Shown here piece by piece: positions 24,000-32,669 of a stretch of 64,000 bases of DNA. The notes beneath the pieces are model-generated. The model had not been told where the DNA came from and did not search any database. It was given only the letters and a program-made list of their open reading frames with translations. Position 1 is the stretch's first letter. Each line of letters begins with the position of its first letter. Source of the stretch: Chryseobacterium koreense CCUG 49689 (GTDB lineage: Bacteria > Bacteroidota > Bacteroidia > Flavobacteriales > Weeksellaceae); contig NZ_LFNG01000016.1 in NCBI RefSeq assembly GCF_001045435.1, positions 1-64,000 on the forward strand. The letters run 5' to 3'. Made by a program: the position numbers and the translations under genes.

Positions 24000-24869
24000 A
24001 TGCTGACATTTTTATACACCACCTGGGATCCTTCTACCGGAATTCATCTGGGTCCAATCACGCTTCATTACTACAGTTTGATGTTTATCTTGGCGTTTGG
24101 ACTGGGTTATGTCATCATATCCAAAATTTTTAAAATTGATAATGTAAACCAAAAATACCTGGAACCGCTTTTCACCTGGACATTGGTGGGAACGATTTTG
24201 GGAGCCAGATTGGGACACGTCATTTTTTATCAGCCGGAACTTTTCAAGGAAGATTTCTGGTCGGTATTTCTGCCCATCCGAACAAAGCCACAACTGGAGT
24301 TTACAGGGTTTTCGGGTTTGGCGAGTCATGGCGCAACAATCGCATTGATTTTTACCACGCTTTACTATTCCTACAAAATCATCAAAAAAAATCCGTTTTG
24401 GGTTTATGACCGAATCGGAATCGTGGTCGCTTTGGGCGGCGCATTCGTGCGGATCGGAAATTTTTTCAATTCGGAAATCATCGGAAAACCGGCACCGGAG
24501 CACTCCCCATTCGCAGTACTTTTTCCGCAGCAGAGTTCGGAGTATGGAGCAATCGTGGCACGTTATCCGACCCAACTTTTCGAGGCATCGGGTTATTTTC
24601 TGCTTTTTGTTTTGCTTTGGATCCTTTACCTCTACACCAACAAAAAATACCAGCAAGGGTGGCTTTTCGGACTGTTTTTCATCGTTCTATGGGCAGTGAG
24701 ATTTTTTGTGGAATTCTTGAAAGAACCTCAAGGAAACGAATTCATCACTATGGGCGGTTTGAATACCGGACAAATTCTTTCGATTCCCTTTATGTTGGCT
24801 GGTTTCGTGATTTTATTCACTGCAAAAAACCGCACCATTACCGAGGAGGAAAACGAAAAACCGGAGTAA
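24000..24869 (+). CDS. lgt: Prolipoprotein diacylglyceryl transferase
   Basis: A 289-residue inner-membrane enzyme that transfers diacylglycerol to the lipobox cysteine, the first step of lipoprotein maturation; the window encodes many of its substrates. About seven transmembrane helices. ILGARLGHVIFY and the Lgt signature GAFVRIGNFFNSEIIGKP with the catalytic Arg are visible, as is GFSGLASHGATIAL. The last residues are charged and cytoplasmic. It converges on nnr with six bases between the stops. Confidence 0.94.
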   Translation: MLTFLYTTWDPSTGIHLGPITLHYYSLMFILAFGLGYVIISKIFKIDNVNQKYLEPLFTWTLVGTILGARLGHVIFYQPELFKEDFWSVFLPIRTKPQLEFTGFSGLASHGATIALIFTTLYYSYKIIKKNPFWVYDRIGIVVALGGAFVRIGNFFNSEIIGKPAPEHSPFAVLFPQQSSEYGAIVARYPTQLFEASGYFLLFVLLWILYLYTNKKYQQGWLFGLFFIVLWAVRFFVEFLKEPQGNEFITMGGLNTGQILSIPFMLAGFVILFTAKNRTITEEENEKPE

Positions 24870-24875
24870 TCCGAA

Positions 24876-26372
24876 TTAATCCAGCGTCTTAAATACATTT
24901 CCCAGTTCCTCCATCAAATCGGAAGGAAGCATCGCCTGTTTTGAGTATTTTTCCGCAGCCAAATCTCCGGCTTTTCCATGGAGCCAGACTCCGAAAATAG
25001 CCGCATTTTTAGGGGAATAATTTTGGGCTAAAAGAGAAGTAATGATCCCGAGCAAAACATCACCGCTTCCACCTTTTGCCATTCCGGAATTTCCGGTGAT
25101 ATTGTAAAAAACATCATTTTCCGGAGTGATAATCTGGGTATGATGGTCTTTCAGAACCATATAAATTCCAAGTTCCGCCGATTTCCGTTTGGCCAGTTCC
25201 AGTCTTTCCAATGAGTTTTTTGTCTCGCCAAAAAGTCTTGCAAATTCTTTCGGATGTGGCGTGATGATTGATTTTTTCGGAATCAGGTTCAGATTTTCGG
25301 GATTTTTGGCAATAATATTCAGCGCATCAGCATCTAGAAGCAAAGGTTTTTGGTAATTTTTTAAAAATGTTAAAAAAGCAGTTTCCGTTTCCGGATCGGT
25401 TCCCAATCCTGGACCGATTCCAATGGCAGCATCCTCTTCCGCCGAAAAATTGGAAATATAATCTTCGCCACCATATAAAAACATCGCTTCAGGACAGGTG
25501 GTTTGAAGGATTTCATAACCACAATTGGGTGCAAGTGTGAAAGTCAGTCCACTCCCCGATTTCAAGGCCGATTTCGTAGCCAAAACCGCTGCTCCCATTT
25601 TCCCGTAACTTCCTGCCATGATGGTGGTTTTGCCAAAACTTCCTTTGTGGGAAAAATCGTTTCTGGGCGTGAAAATCTCCTTCACCAAATTTTCATCGAT
25701 CACAAAATACTTCGAAGGTTCCCTTTCTATAAAATCCTTGCTTAAACCGATATCCAAAATATTTATTTTTCCGCAAAAAATTCCAGTTTCGGGATGAAGA
25801 AAGGTTCTTTTCCAAAATTGAAAACTCAAAGTTTCATCTGCTTTAAATATAACCGGATTATCTTCTGAAATCCTGTCCGCAAATAAACCCGACGGAATGT
25901 CGATGGCGAATTTTGGAAATGAAAGTTCATTGAGAAATTGAATGATTTTCGCAGACTTTCCATCGAGACTTCTGTTTAATCCGGTCCCGAAAAGTGCGTC
26001 AATGATTACTGCATTTCCATCAATTTGAAAATCGCCAATCTCATCAAAATCAAATATTCCAATTCCTGAAATTCCCTTTACTTTATTGAAATTGATTTTG
26101 GCGTCCGTTGAGTATTCGGCTTGGTCTTTATTTATGAAAACATTCACGTCAAAGCCGCTTTGATAAAGCATTCGTGCTATTGCAAATCCATCTCCGCCAT
26201 TATTCCCATTTCCGCAAAAAATAAGAAATACCGCGCCATCCTCAGTCTTTTGCAAAATCGAATTTACGCAGGATTCGGCTGCGCGCTCCATCAAGTCAAT
26301 TGAGGAAACCTGCTCATTCTCTATGGTGAATGAATCGCATTTTCGGATCTGTTCCGCGCTGAAAATCTTCAT
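24876..26372 (-). CDS. nnr: Bifunctional NAD(P)H-hydrate repair enzyme
   Basis: A 498-residue fusion of NAD(P)HX epimerase (N-terminal YjeF domain, about 1-210, with CGNGNNGGDGFAIARML) and ADP/ATP-dependent NAD(P)HX dehydratase (about 220-490, with AGSYGKMGAAVLATKSALKS, GIGPGLG and SGMAKGGSGDVLLGI). It repairs hydrated nicotinamide cofactors. I start at the ATG at 26372 (MKIFSAEQIRKCD); the longer frame adds three residues. The plus-strand lgt gene converges on it. Confidence 0.94.
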   Translation of the reverse strand: MKIFSAEQIRKCDSFTIENEQVSSIDLMERAAESCVNSILQKTEDGAVFLIFCGNGNNGGDGFAIARMLYQSGFDVNVFINKDQAEYSTDAKINFNKVKGISGIGIFDFDEIGDFQIDGNAVIIDALFGTGLNRSLDGKSAKIIQFLNELSFPKFAIDIPSGLFADRISEDNPVIFKADETLSFQFWKRTFLHPETGIFCGKINILDIGLSKDFIEREPSKYFVIDENLVKEIFTPRNDFSHKGSFGKTTIMAGSYGKMGAAVLATKSALKSGSGLTFTLAPNCGYEILQTTCPEAMFLYGGEDYISNFSAEEDAAIGIGPGLGTDPETETAFLTFLKNYQKPLLLDADALNIIAKNPENLNLIPKKSIITPHPKEFARLFGETKNSLERLELAKRKSAELGIYMVLKDHHTQIITPENDVFYNITGNSGMAKGGSGDVLLGIITSLLAQNYSPKNAAIFGVWLHGKAGDLAAEKYSKQAMLPSDLMEELGNVFKTLD

Positions 26373-26480
26373 GTTGTGCAAGGTTTATTTTCATTAAAGT
26401 TAATAAATATTTCTGTCTGCAGTTCGGACAAACGTTATATTTTTTTTGAAAAAGCCACCCATTTTTTTAAATTAATTTAA

Positions 26481-26488
26481 TAAATTTG
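26481..26488 (+). promoter_or_regulatory. -7 box of mscL
   Basis: TAAATTTG, 26 bases before the mscL ATG. The nearest upstream TTTG is 32 bases away, too far for the consensus. Confidence 0.4.
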
Positions 26489-26514
26489 TTAGCATAACAT
26501 TAAAAATATAAATT

Positions 26515-26883
26515 ATGGGATTTGTACAAGAATTTAAAGAATTTGCCATAAAAGGCAATGTGGTTGATTTAGCGGTTGCAGTGATCATTGGTGGAGCATT
26601 TGGAAAAATTGTTTCCTCGTTTGTTGCTGATGTAATTACCCCACTAATTTTGAATCCGGCACTGAAAGCGGCAGGAGCCGAAAACGTAGCAAAACTGACT
26701 TGGAACGGCGTCACCTACGGAAACTTTCTGGCCGCAGTGATTGACTTTATTTGTATCGCTTTGGTACTTTTCATCATGATTAAAGGTATCAACAAAATCC
26801 AGAAAAAGGCAGAAGTAGCTCCGCCTGGACCAACTGAAGATCAAAAATTGTTGACGGAAATCCGGGATTTACTCAAAAAATAA
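26515..26883 (+). CDS. mscL: Large-conductance mechanosensitive channel MscL
   Basis: A 122-residue channel that opens on membrane tension to release osmolytes. The N-terminal helix FVQEFKEFAIKGNVVDLAVA, TM1 VAVIIGGAFGKIVSSFVADV and TM2 NFLAAVIDFICIALVLFIMI are clear. The C-terminal helix ends with LTEIRDLLKK, typical of the family. It is monocistronic with a good terminator. Confidence 0.95.
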   Translation: MGFVQEFKEFAIKGNVVDLAVAVIIGGAFGKIVSSFVADVITPLILNPALKAAGAENVAKLTWNGVTYGNFLAAVIDFICIALVLFIMIKGINKIQKKAEVAPPGPTEDQKLLTEIRDLLKK

Positions 26884-26911
26884 ATGGGGTTTCTATAAAA
26901 TAATAAATCCG

Positions 26912-26936
26912 GCCCGAATTTTTTTCGGGCTTTTTT
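26912..26936. terminator. Terminator of mscL, possibly bidirectional
   Basis: GCCCGAA (26912-26918) pairs with TTCGGGC (26924-26930) around TTTTT, followed by TTTTTT. It lies between two convergent genes and may also serve the minus-strand gene. Confidence 0.8.
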
Positions 26937-26940
26937 CATT

Positions 26941-27462
26941 TTATTTTTCCGCTTTCAGCGAATCAATTTTTTCCTGAATTTCGGGGTCATTTGGGTGGAT
27001 TGCGTAGTACTTGGCAATTCCTCCTTTCTGATCGATCACCATGAATCTTGGAACCCAGTTCAAATCGATGAAATTATTGAAATTATTCTTCCAGCCTTCA
27101 TCAAACCAATAGTTTTCATTTTCTGCGATTCCATACTTCAGCAAACCTCTTTTCCACTGCTCATGACTTCTGTCCAAAGAAAAATAGACAAAATCAATTT
27201 CCGGATTTTTCTGTTTCAGTTCTTCAGTTGCGGGAAGTGCGAGAATACAGTCCCGACACCAACTTGCCCAAAAATCAATGATCAGAATCCTTCCCTGATG
27301 TTTTTTCAGTACTTCTGAAATAGAGCTTTTTTTGCCATTAAGGTCAACTATTTTTTGCATCAAAGCTGCCTTTGAAAATTCGGTTTTGCTGATTTTCGGA
27401 ACTTTCTGTCCCCAAACAGTGACCGAAAAGATCAACAAAAAGGCAGCGATTACATTTTTCAT
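26941..27462 (-). CDS. TlpA-like thioredoxin-fold protein, periplasmic
   Basis: A 173-residue protein with a signal peptide (cleaved near VTVWGQ) and a thioredoxin fold. The redox motif is WASWCRDC, a CxxC with Arg-Asp between the cysteines, and the fold continues with VYFSLDRSHEQWKRGLLKYG and WVPRFMVIDQKGGIAKYYA (cis-Pro region). It resembles TlpA/ResA proteins that reduce periplasmic disulfides. It follows the amylase gene after two bases and is probably its operon partner, though the functional link is not obvious. Confidence 0.85.
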   Translation of the reverse strand: MKNVIAAFLLIFSVTVWGQKVPKISKTEFSKAALMQKIVDLNGKKSSISEVLKKHQGRILIIDFWASWCRDCILALPATEELKQKNPEIDFVYFSLDRSHEQWKRGLLKYGIAENENYWFDEGWKNNFNNFIDLNWVPRFMVIDQKGGIAKYYAIHPNDPEIQEKIDSLKAEK

Positions 27463-27464
27463 TT

Positions 27465-29090
27465 TTAAATTTTTTCAAATAATACAATAGGTGAGTTTGT
27501 TTCGATGATTGCTTTCCCATTTTTCACGGTAGTCGTAATCCCGGAATAAGCATCTCTTAATTTTGTTCCATCCTCGAAAATACCGGAAGTTGAAACTTCT
27601 TTTAAACCTGGCTTTAAATCTAATCCCACTAAAACTTTATCCTGATCAAAAGTTCTGGTAAACCAGTATGGCGATTGAGAAATCATTTGGTGAACTCCCG
27701 CTCCGACTGCAGGATGATTGGCCCGAAATTTCCCGAGTTTTTGATAGTGAGTCAATAAAGCTTTCGTTTCGGGATTGGTTTTCACATCGGTCCAGTTCAT
27801 GTTGGAACGAAGATTGGCATCGCCTTCCGCTCCTTTCACCACCAAAGGACGCGCAGTTTCATCGCCATAATATATCTGTGAAATTCCGGGTGCAAGAAGC
27901 AATTTGGTTCCACTTTCAAAGGTTTTTTTTCTTTCCTTGTCAAAAGGCCAACCATCATCATGTGACGAAAGATAATTTAGCACGGTTTTCCCGTTCAAAT
28001 CTGAATGTAAAAGTTGGGAATAGTTCGAAAAAATCTCTTCATAAGATTTGTTGGCATCGCCTTTAAAATCAAAGTTAATCAGCGAATTGAATCCATTTTG
28101 GTAATAGTTTACCTTTTTATCGCCAAAGTCGTAGAGCTGTTTTTGCGAAATCCCGTAACCATAAACCTCGCCAACTGTAAAAAACAAGTTGTCATCTAAA
28201 ACTTTGGACGGATTGTTTCTTTTGTAAATATCAAATGCATCCTGGCAAACTTTCTGGAAATCTTTCCAAACATCCTCATTCGTATGTTTCACGGTATCCA
28301 CACGATATCCATCAATTCCAAATTCCTGCACATAATCGGCGAGCCATTTCATGATGTAATATTTCGGTGCTCTCGGATAACCGGTTCTTGCGAAAAAATC
28401 ATTCAGAGATTGCATTTCGGCATCATATCTTCCTTCCTTTTTCCACTTATCGACCAGCATTTGCGGTAATTCAGCAGGCGCATCGGATTCCGTCAAAATA
28501 TCCGGCAGATTGGCCACCAAAGTGCAGGCAGTGGTGTTTTCGTAATTGGTGTATTTGCATTGGGGTGAAGTTCGCACCCACGAATTCGGATAAACCGCAT
28601 CGAGGTTGGTGACCGGACCCGTGTGATTAATGACCGCATCCAAAACGATTCGGATTCCTTTTTTATGGGCTTTTTCCACCAGTTCTTTCAACGCTGCCTT
28701 CGTTCCAAAATTGGGATCCAAACTCGTCCAGTCTTTTGCCCAATACCCATGGAATCCGTAAGTTTTCCCCGTCCCTTCATCGGTTGCGCCATGAATTTGT
28801 TCCACCAAAGGGGTCATCCAAATCGCATTGATTCCGAGATCTGAAAAATAGTTGTCATCAATTTTATGGATAATTCCGCGCAAATCGCCACCTTCAAATC
28901 CTCTAAGCACAGCTGCTTTTTCGGTTCTGCCAAAATTCACATCATTGGATTGATCCCCGTTTTGAAATCGGTCGGTCAAAAGGAAATACATATTTGCACC
29001 TTCCCAATGGAAAGTTTGTGGAGTTGTTTTCTGTACACTGGAGCAGGAAGCCAAAAATGCAAACCCCGCGATGATCAATAATTTTTTCAT
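27465..29090 (-). CDS. GH13 alpha-amylase-family lipoprotein
   Basis: A 541-residue lipoprotein (FLASC, Cys about 16) with a GH13 barrel. The four conserved regions are visible: VLDAVINHT, GIDGYRVDTVKHTN with the nucleophile Asp, FFTVGEVYG with the acid Glu, and LSSHDDGWPF with the third carboxylate. A C-terminal beta domain follows. It should cleave alpha-glucans on the cell surface or in the periplasm. The start at 29090 is chosen for the lipoprotein signal; the longer frame adds 24 residues without one. A TlpA-like gene follows after two bases. There is no susC/susD pair nearby. Confidence 0.92.
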   Translation of the reverse strand: MKKLLIIAGFAFLASCSSVQKTTPQTFHWEGANMYFLLTDRFQNGDQSNDVNFGRTEKAAVLRGFEGGDLRGIIHKIDDNYFSDLGINAIWMTPLVEQIHGATDEGTGKTYGFHGYWAKDWTSLDPNFGTKAALKELVEKAHKKGIRIVLDAVINHTGPVTNLDAVYPNSWVRTSPQCKYTNYENTTACTLVANLPDILTESDAPAELPQMLVDKWKKEGRYDAEMQSLNDFFARTGYPRAPKYYIMKWLADYVQEFGIDGYRVDTVKHTNEDVWKDFQKVCQDAFDIYKRNNPSKVLDDNLFFTVGEVYGYGISQKQLYDFGDKKVNYYQNGFNSLINFDFKGDANKSYEEIFSNYSQLLHSDLNGKTVLNYLSSHDDGWPFDKERKKTFESGTKLLLAPGISQIYYGDETARPLVVKGAEGDANLRSNMNWTDVKTNPETKALLTHYQKLGKFRANHPAVGAGVHQMISQSPYWFTRTFDQDKVLVGLDLKPGLKEVSTSGIFEDGTKLRDAYSGITTTVKNGKAIIETNSPIVLFEKI

Positions 29091-29188
29091 ACTATTTTTT
29101 CGGACATATAAAGGTAAATCAATTGCAAACCACAATAAAATCATTTCCGATTTTGATTCCATTTTAACATTAATTTAACATAATTTGC

Positions 29189-29196
29189 TATATTTG
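29189..29196 (+). promoter_or_regulatory. -7 box of the FkbM-flippase operon
   Basis: TATATTTG, 21 bases before the ATG at 29218. No TTTG at the expected distance upstream. Confidence 0.4.
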
Positions 29197-29217
29197 CTTT
29201 CTTAATCTAGAAATAGA

Positions 29218-30030
29218 ATGACCATTTATCAGAAGATTGCCGAAATTTTGCAGTTCGTGCTGCCCAAATTTTACAAGGAAAGGTATTTCAAGAAATTGGA
29301 AGATCTGTCTGCCGGTAATTTTTCTGAAAAAAATATGGAGCCCGAATTGATTTGGATCAAAGATTATCTCCCGAAAAATGCCGTATTTTTTGATATTGGA
29401 GCAAATGTGGGAACTTATGTTTACCGCGTGGAACAAAGACTGTCGCCAAAAAACATCTATGCTTTTGAACCCAATCCAAAACTTTTCGCCCGTTTGCAAA
29501 GGATTTTTCCTAAAGTAAACCTGTTTCCGATTGCATTGTCGGATAAAAATGAAACGGCCATGTTTAAGATTCCGGTGATTGCAGGGAAAACATATGATTC
29601 ACGCGGGACTTTGCATACCGATTTTCCGGAAGTGGGCGAAGAAAGAAAAATCACGCAACAGGTGAAGGTCATGAAACTCGACGATTGGAGTGAAAATCAA
29701 AACTTGACCCGACTTGATTTCATTAAAATCGATGTGGAAGGAAATGAAATGGAAACTTTGCATGGTGCAAAAAAAACCATCCAGAAATTCCGTCCGGTTC
29801 TGATGGTGGAAATGGAACAAAGACACCATGAAAAACCTTTGCAGGAATTGGTTTCGGAAATAGAAACATGGGATTATACCGCGCATTTTATGAACCGCGA
29901 AAACTTTGGACTAAAAAAAATAGACTCCACTTTTTTCGAAATTCAGAAAGAAAATGTGTTAAAGAATAAAAGCGAATACATCAACAATATCGTTTTCGTA
30001 CCAAATTACCACAAAAAGTCCAAGGAATGA
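29218..30030 (+). CDS. FkbM-family methyltransferase
   Basis: A 270-residue SAM-dependent methyltransferase. Motif I is VFFDIGANVGTYVYRVE. The FkbM signature LDFIKIDVEGNEMETLHGA is complete. FkbM-type enzymes O-methylate polyketides, glycans and capsule sugars. The next gene, overlapping by four bases (ATGA), encodes a polysaccharide flippase, so this one probably methylates a surface glycan. No signal peptide; it should act in the cytoplasm. Confidence 0.88.
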   Translation: MTIYQKIAEILQFVLPKFYKERYFKKLEDLSAGNFSEKNMEPELIWIKDYLPKNAVFFDIGANVGTYVYRVEQRLSPKNIYAFEPNPKLFARLQRIFPKVNLFPIALSDKNETAMFKIPVIAGKTYDSRGTLHTDFPEVGEERKITQQVKVMKLDDWSENQNLTRLDFIKIDVEGNEMETLHGAKKTIQKFRPVLMVEMEQRHHEKPLQELVSEIETWDYTAHFMNRENFGLKKIDSTFFEIQKENVLKNKSEYINNIVFVPNYHKKSKE

Positions 30031-31505
30031 GCGTAGTTGCACGACAAGGTTTCAAATATTCGCTGATCGGCTATTTCGGGTTTTTACTCGGAACGGTTTC
30101 GTCGATTTTCATTTTCCCGCGGGACATGGAATTCTATGGAAAACTGCGCTACATCTTGCCGACTGCCGAAATGCTTCTGCCAGTAGTGGTTTTCGGGCTT
30201 TCTTTTTCGAACGTGAAGTTTTTTCACCACACGCAGAAAGATGGAAAACATCAAAATTTCCTCTCGCTTTCTTTACTTCAGGTGGTGATCAATTTTGCGA
30301 TTTTCACTTTGCTCTTTTTTGCCTTTTTCCTCATTTTTCCGCAATTCAAAAGTCTAGAACTCTGGAAAATGAAGCGGCTGATATTGCCTTTGATTTTGGT
30401 TTTGGCACTTTCCGCGGTTTTCAATAAATACATTTCGAATTTCAAGAGGATCGTGATTCCGAATATTTTTGAGAACATCTTCCCGAAACTCGCCAATTTA
30501 GGAGCATTCGTCCTGTTTTTCTGGCTTGGAATCTCTGAAAAAGGTTCATATGGTTTTTTCTTCGGAATGTATATTTTCGCATTTTTCGGATATATTTTCT
30601 ATGCCAATCAGCTCGAAAAAATCAAACCAGATTTCAGTACCGATTATGTGAAAAAAGATGGTTTATGGAAAGAGGTTTTGACCTATAGTTTTTTCGGATT
30701 CTTAGGAAACATCGGCAATTATATTGCTTTCCGGGTGGATAATTTCATGATCGGTGAATTTCTGAATTTTGAAGAAAACGGGGTTTACAGCATTATTCTT
30801 TCGGTTTTGTCCTTCATCATGATTCCCCAAATGGGGCTGTTTAACATTTCGGCACCAATCATCAACAAATCCATTGCAGAAGGCGATTTCCAGGAACTTG
30901 ACCGATTTCATAAGAAAACTTCGCTCAGTCTTTTTTTCCTTGGAGCGGTGCTGTTTTCGTGTATTCTGGTTGGCTTTCCCTATCTCTGCGATTTCATCAA
31001 AAATGGCGACCAACTCCGGCAAGCGGAACCCGTTATCTGGATATTAGGTTTTGCCATGCTTTTCGACTTGGCGACCGGTTTTAACGGCCACATCATTTCG
31101 CTCTCCAAATATTACAAATTCACCATTGTGGTAATGCTCTTTTTGGCGATTACCACGATTTCACTGAACTGGCTTTTCCTCACGAAAACTCATCTTGGAA
31201 TCATCGGAATCGCCATGGCTACCGCGATTTCGCTCACTCTTTTCAATGGCATCAAAATCGTCTTTAATTTTATAAAGTTCGATGTTTCGCCTTTGAGCAT
31301 CGAAATGGTTTACGCCGCAATTATTTCCACCGTTGCGATTACGGTTGCGATCATCCTTCCTGATTTCAACAGAAGCATTTGGAATCTGCTTTATAAACCG
31401 AGCGTGGTTTTGGGGATTATTTTCACCGGGAACTATTTCATGAACATTTTTCCGGTGGAGGATTATCTGAACCGCCGGTTTTTCCAGAGTTTATTTAAAT
31501 TTTGA
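30027..31505 (+). CDS. Wzx-like polysaccharide flippase (MATE/MOP superfamily)
   Basis: A 492-residue inner-membrane protein with about 14 hydrophobic segments. VARQGFKYSLIGYFGFLLGT at the N-terminus and the polysaccharide-biosynthesis layout through the C-terminal half mark it as an oligosaccharide-lipid flippase of the MOP superfamily. It should move undecaprenyl-linked glycan units across the inner membrane. It is translationally coupled to the FkbM gene (4-base overlap). Glycosyltransferases lie on the opposite strand just downstream. No matching polymerase is in view. Confidence 0.85.
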   Translation: MSVVARQGFKYSLIGYFGFLLGTVSSIFIFPRDMEFYGKLRYILPTAEMLLPVVVFGLSFSNVKFFHHTQKDGKHQNFLSLSLLQVVINFAIFTLLFFAFFLIFPQFKSLELWKMKRLILPLILVLALSAVFNKYISNFKRIVIPNIFENIFPKLANLGAFVLFFWLGISEKGSYGFFFGMYIFAFFGYIFYANQLEKIKPDFSTDYVKKDGLWKEVLTYSFFGFLGNIGNYIAFRVDNFMIGEFLNFEENGVYSIILSVLSFIMIPQMGLFNISAPIINKSIAEGDFQELDRFHKKTSLSLFFLGAVLFSCILVGFPYLCDFIKNGDQLRQAEPVIWILGFAMLFDLATGFNGHIISLSKYYKFTIVVMLFLAITTISLNWLFLTKTHLGIIGIAMATAISLTLFNGIKIVFNFIKFDVSPLSIEMVYAAIISTVAITVAIILPDFNRSIWNLLYKPSVVLGIIFTGNYFMNIFPVEDYLNRRFFQSLFKF

Positions 31506-31583
31506 TTAGAAGATAGAGGAAAGAGCATAGAAAATAGACTTTCAGTCAAGGTGGTGATTGTTTTTTCCAAAGTTTCAAAGTGG

Positions 31584-32654
31584 TTACAGTAAACCGCGCA
31601 AAGTATTTTCTAATTCAGTTCTGATTTTTTCTCGGCTGAATTTTTCCTGAAAATCATAGTGGTTTATCGTTCTTTTACTGAAAATTTCAAAAGGATTATT
31701 TTCACCTTCGTGCATGATGAATGGAAAATTCGAAGGATAATTCTTTGGAAAAAAGGCCATTTTTCCATATTTAATGGCATCACCGATATTTCCCGACATC
31801 TTGGTTTTTCCGTAGATTTCAGTATTGCTGAAGAACTCGGTTTTTGGCTGAATCGGACACCATAAAACATTTGCTTTGTTCATCCACTCATCAAAAGTTT
31901 TGCGCGGAACTTTTTTAGTGAAATATTTCATGTTGACATATTCCAAGGACTGCTCCAAATCCTTTAGCCATCGAAGTTCTTCACCATTTGCCTTTCCCAG
32001 GAAAATGATTTCAAGGTTTCGGAGTTCAGGTTCTATTTCACCCGTTTTGAACTTAATTTCCAGCTCTTTAATTTTCTCAATGACCTGCTGATAATTCCGT
32101 CTTTCCTGCGAAACCGTTCCAGGAATGACAATCGTGAAAATTTTTGAATCCGCATTCTCATTAAACTCATTAAAAAAAATCGGTAGAAAGCTGAATTTTT
32201 CATTACTTAAACTCTCATCCAAAACCAAAAGATTGCGCAAATTTTCATAAACTTCCGGTGCTGAAAGCAATCCTTCCTTCCACCACAATTTCAAACGAAA
32301 CCGGATCTGCTTTTTGAAAATACTTTTAAATAACTGAAATTTTGAAAGTCCGCTGAAATTGAGATTATGAACAATAGCGGCAGTTTTGTGTGTTTTAGAA
32401 ATCGCATTGAAAACATTGAAATACCTGTGAACCGTCCCAATGATGACCAGGTCGTAATGGGTGTTTCGCAAAGAATTCAAAATTTCAGAACATTCAGTCT
32501 GGAAAACATTCGGTTTCTCCACACCGATTTGCTTTAAAATCTTTTCTGAAAAATAATAATCCACTGAAAATTCCCGAGAATCGGCAATCAGTTCCATGAA
32601 ATTAGAAGCAATTTCCGCATGGGTATCAAGCTCGATGTAGGCGATTTTTTTCAA
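31584..32654 (-). CDS. GT-B-like glycosyltransferase, weakly recognised
   Basis: A 356-residue soluble protein. The layout looks like a GT-B glycosyltransferase: an N-terminal Rossmann-like half (MKKIAYIELDTHAEIA, DLVIIGTVHRYFNVF) and a C-terminal half with IFTIVIPGTVSQERRNY, NVLWCPIQPKTEFF and KMSGNIGDAIKYGK, the region where sugar-nucleotide binding would be. I do not recognise the exact family. It follows the amidohydrolase gene by 15 bases, at the end of a five-gene minus-strand row that includes a GT2 enzyme. Confidence 0.6.
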   Translation of the reverse strand: MKKIAYIELDTHAEIASNFMELIADSREFSVDYYFSEKILKQIGVEKPNVFQTECSEILNSLRNTHYDLVIIGTVHRYFNVFNAISKTHKTAAIVHNLNFSGLSKFQLFKSIFKKQIRFRLKLWWKEGLLSAPEVYENLRNLLVLDESLSNEKFSFLPIFFNEFNENADSKIFTIVIPGTVSQERRNYQQVIEKIKELEIKFKTGEIEPELRNLEIIFLGKANGEELRWLKDLEQSLEYVNMKYFTKKVPRKTFDEWMNKANVLWCPIQPKTEFFSNTEIYGKTKMSGNIGDAIKYGKMAFFPKNYPSNFPFIMHEGENNPFEIFSKRTINHYDFQEKFSREKIRTELENTLRGLL

Positions 32655-32669
32655 AATTCAAGATTTGGT

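Noticed and set aside
24012-24656. 214-residue minus-strand frame
   Set aside because: It is antisense to lgt, which has full family motifs; the product has no recognisable features.
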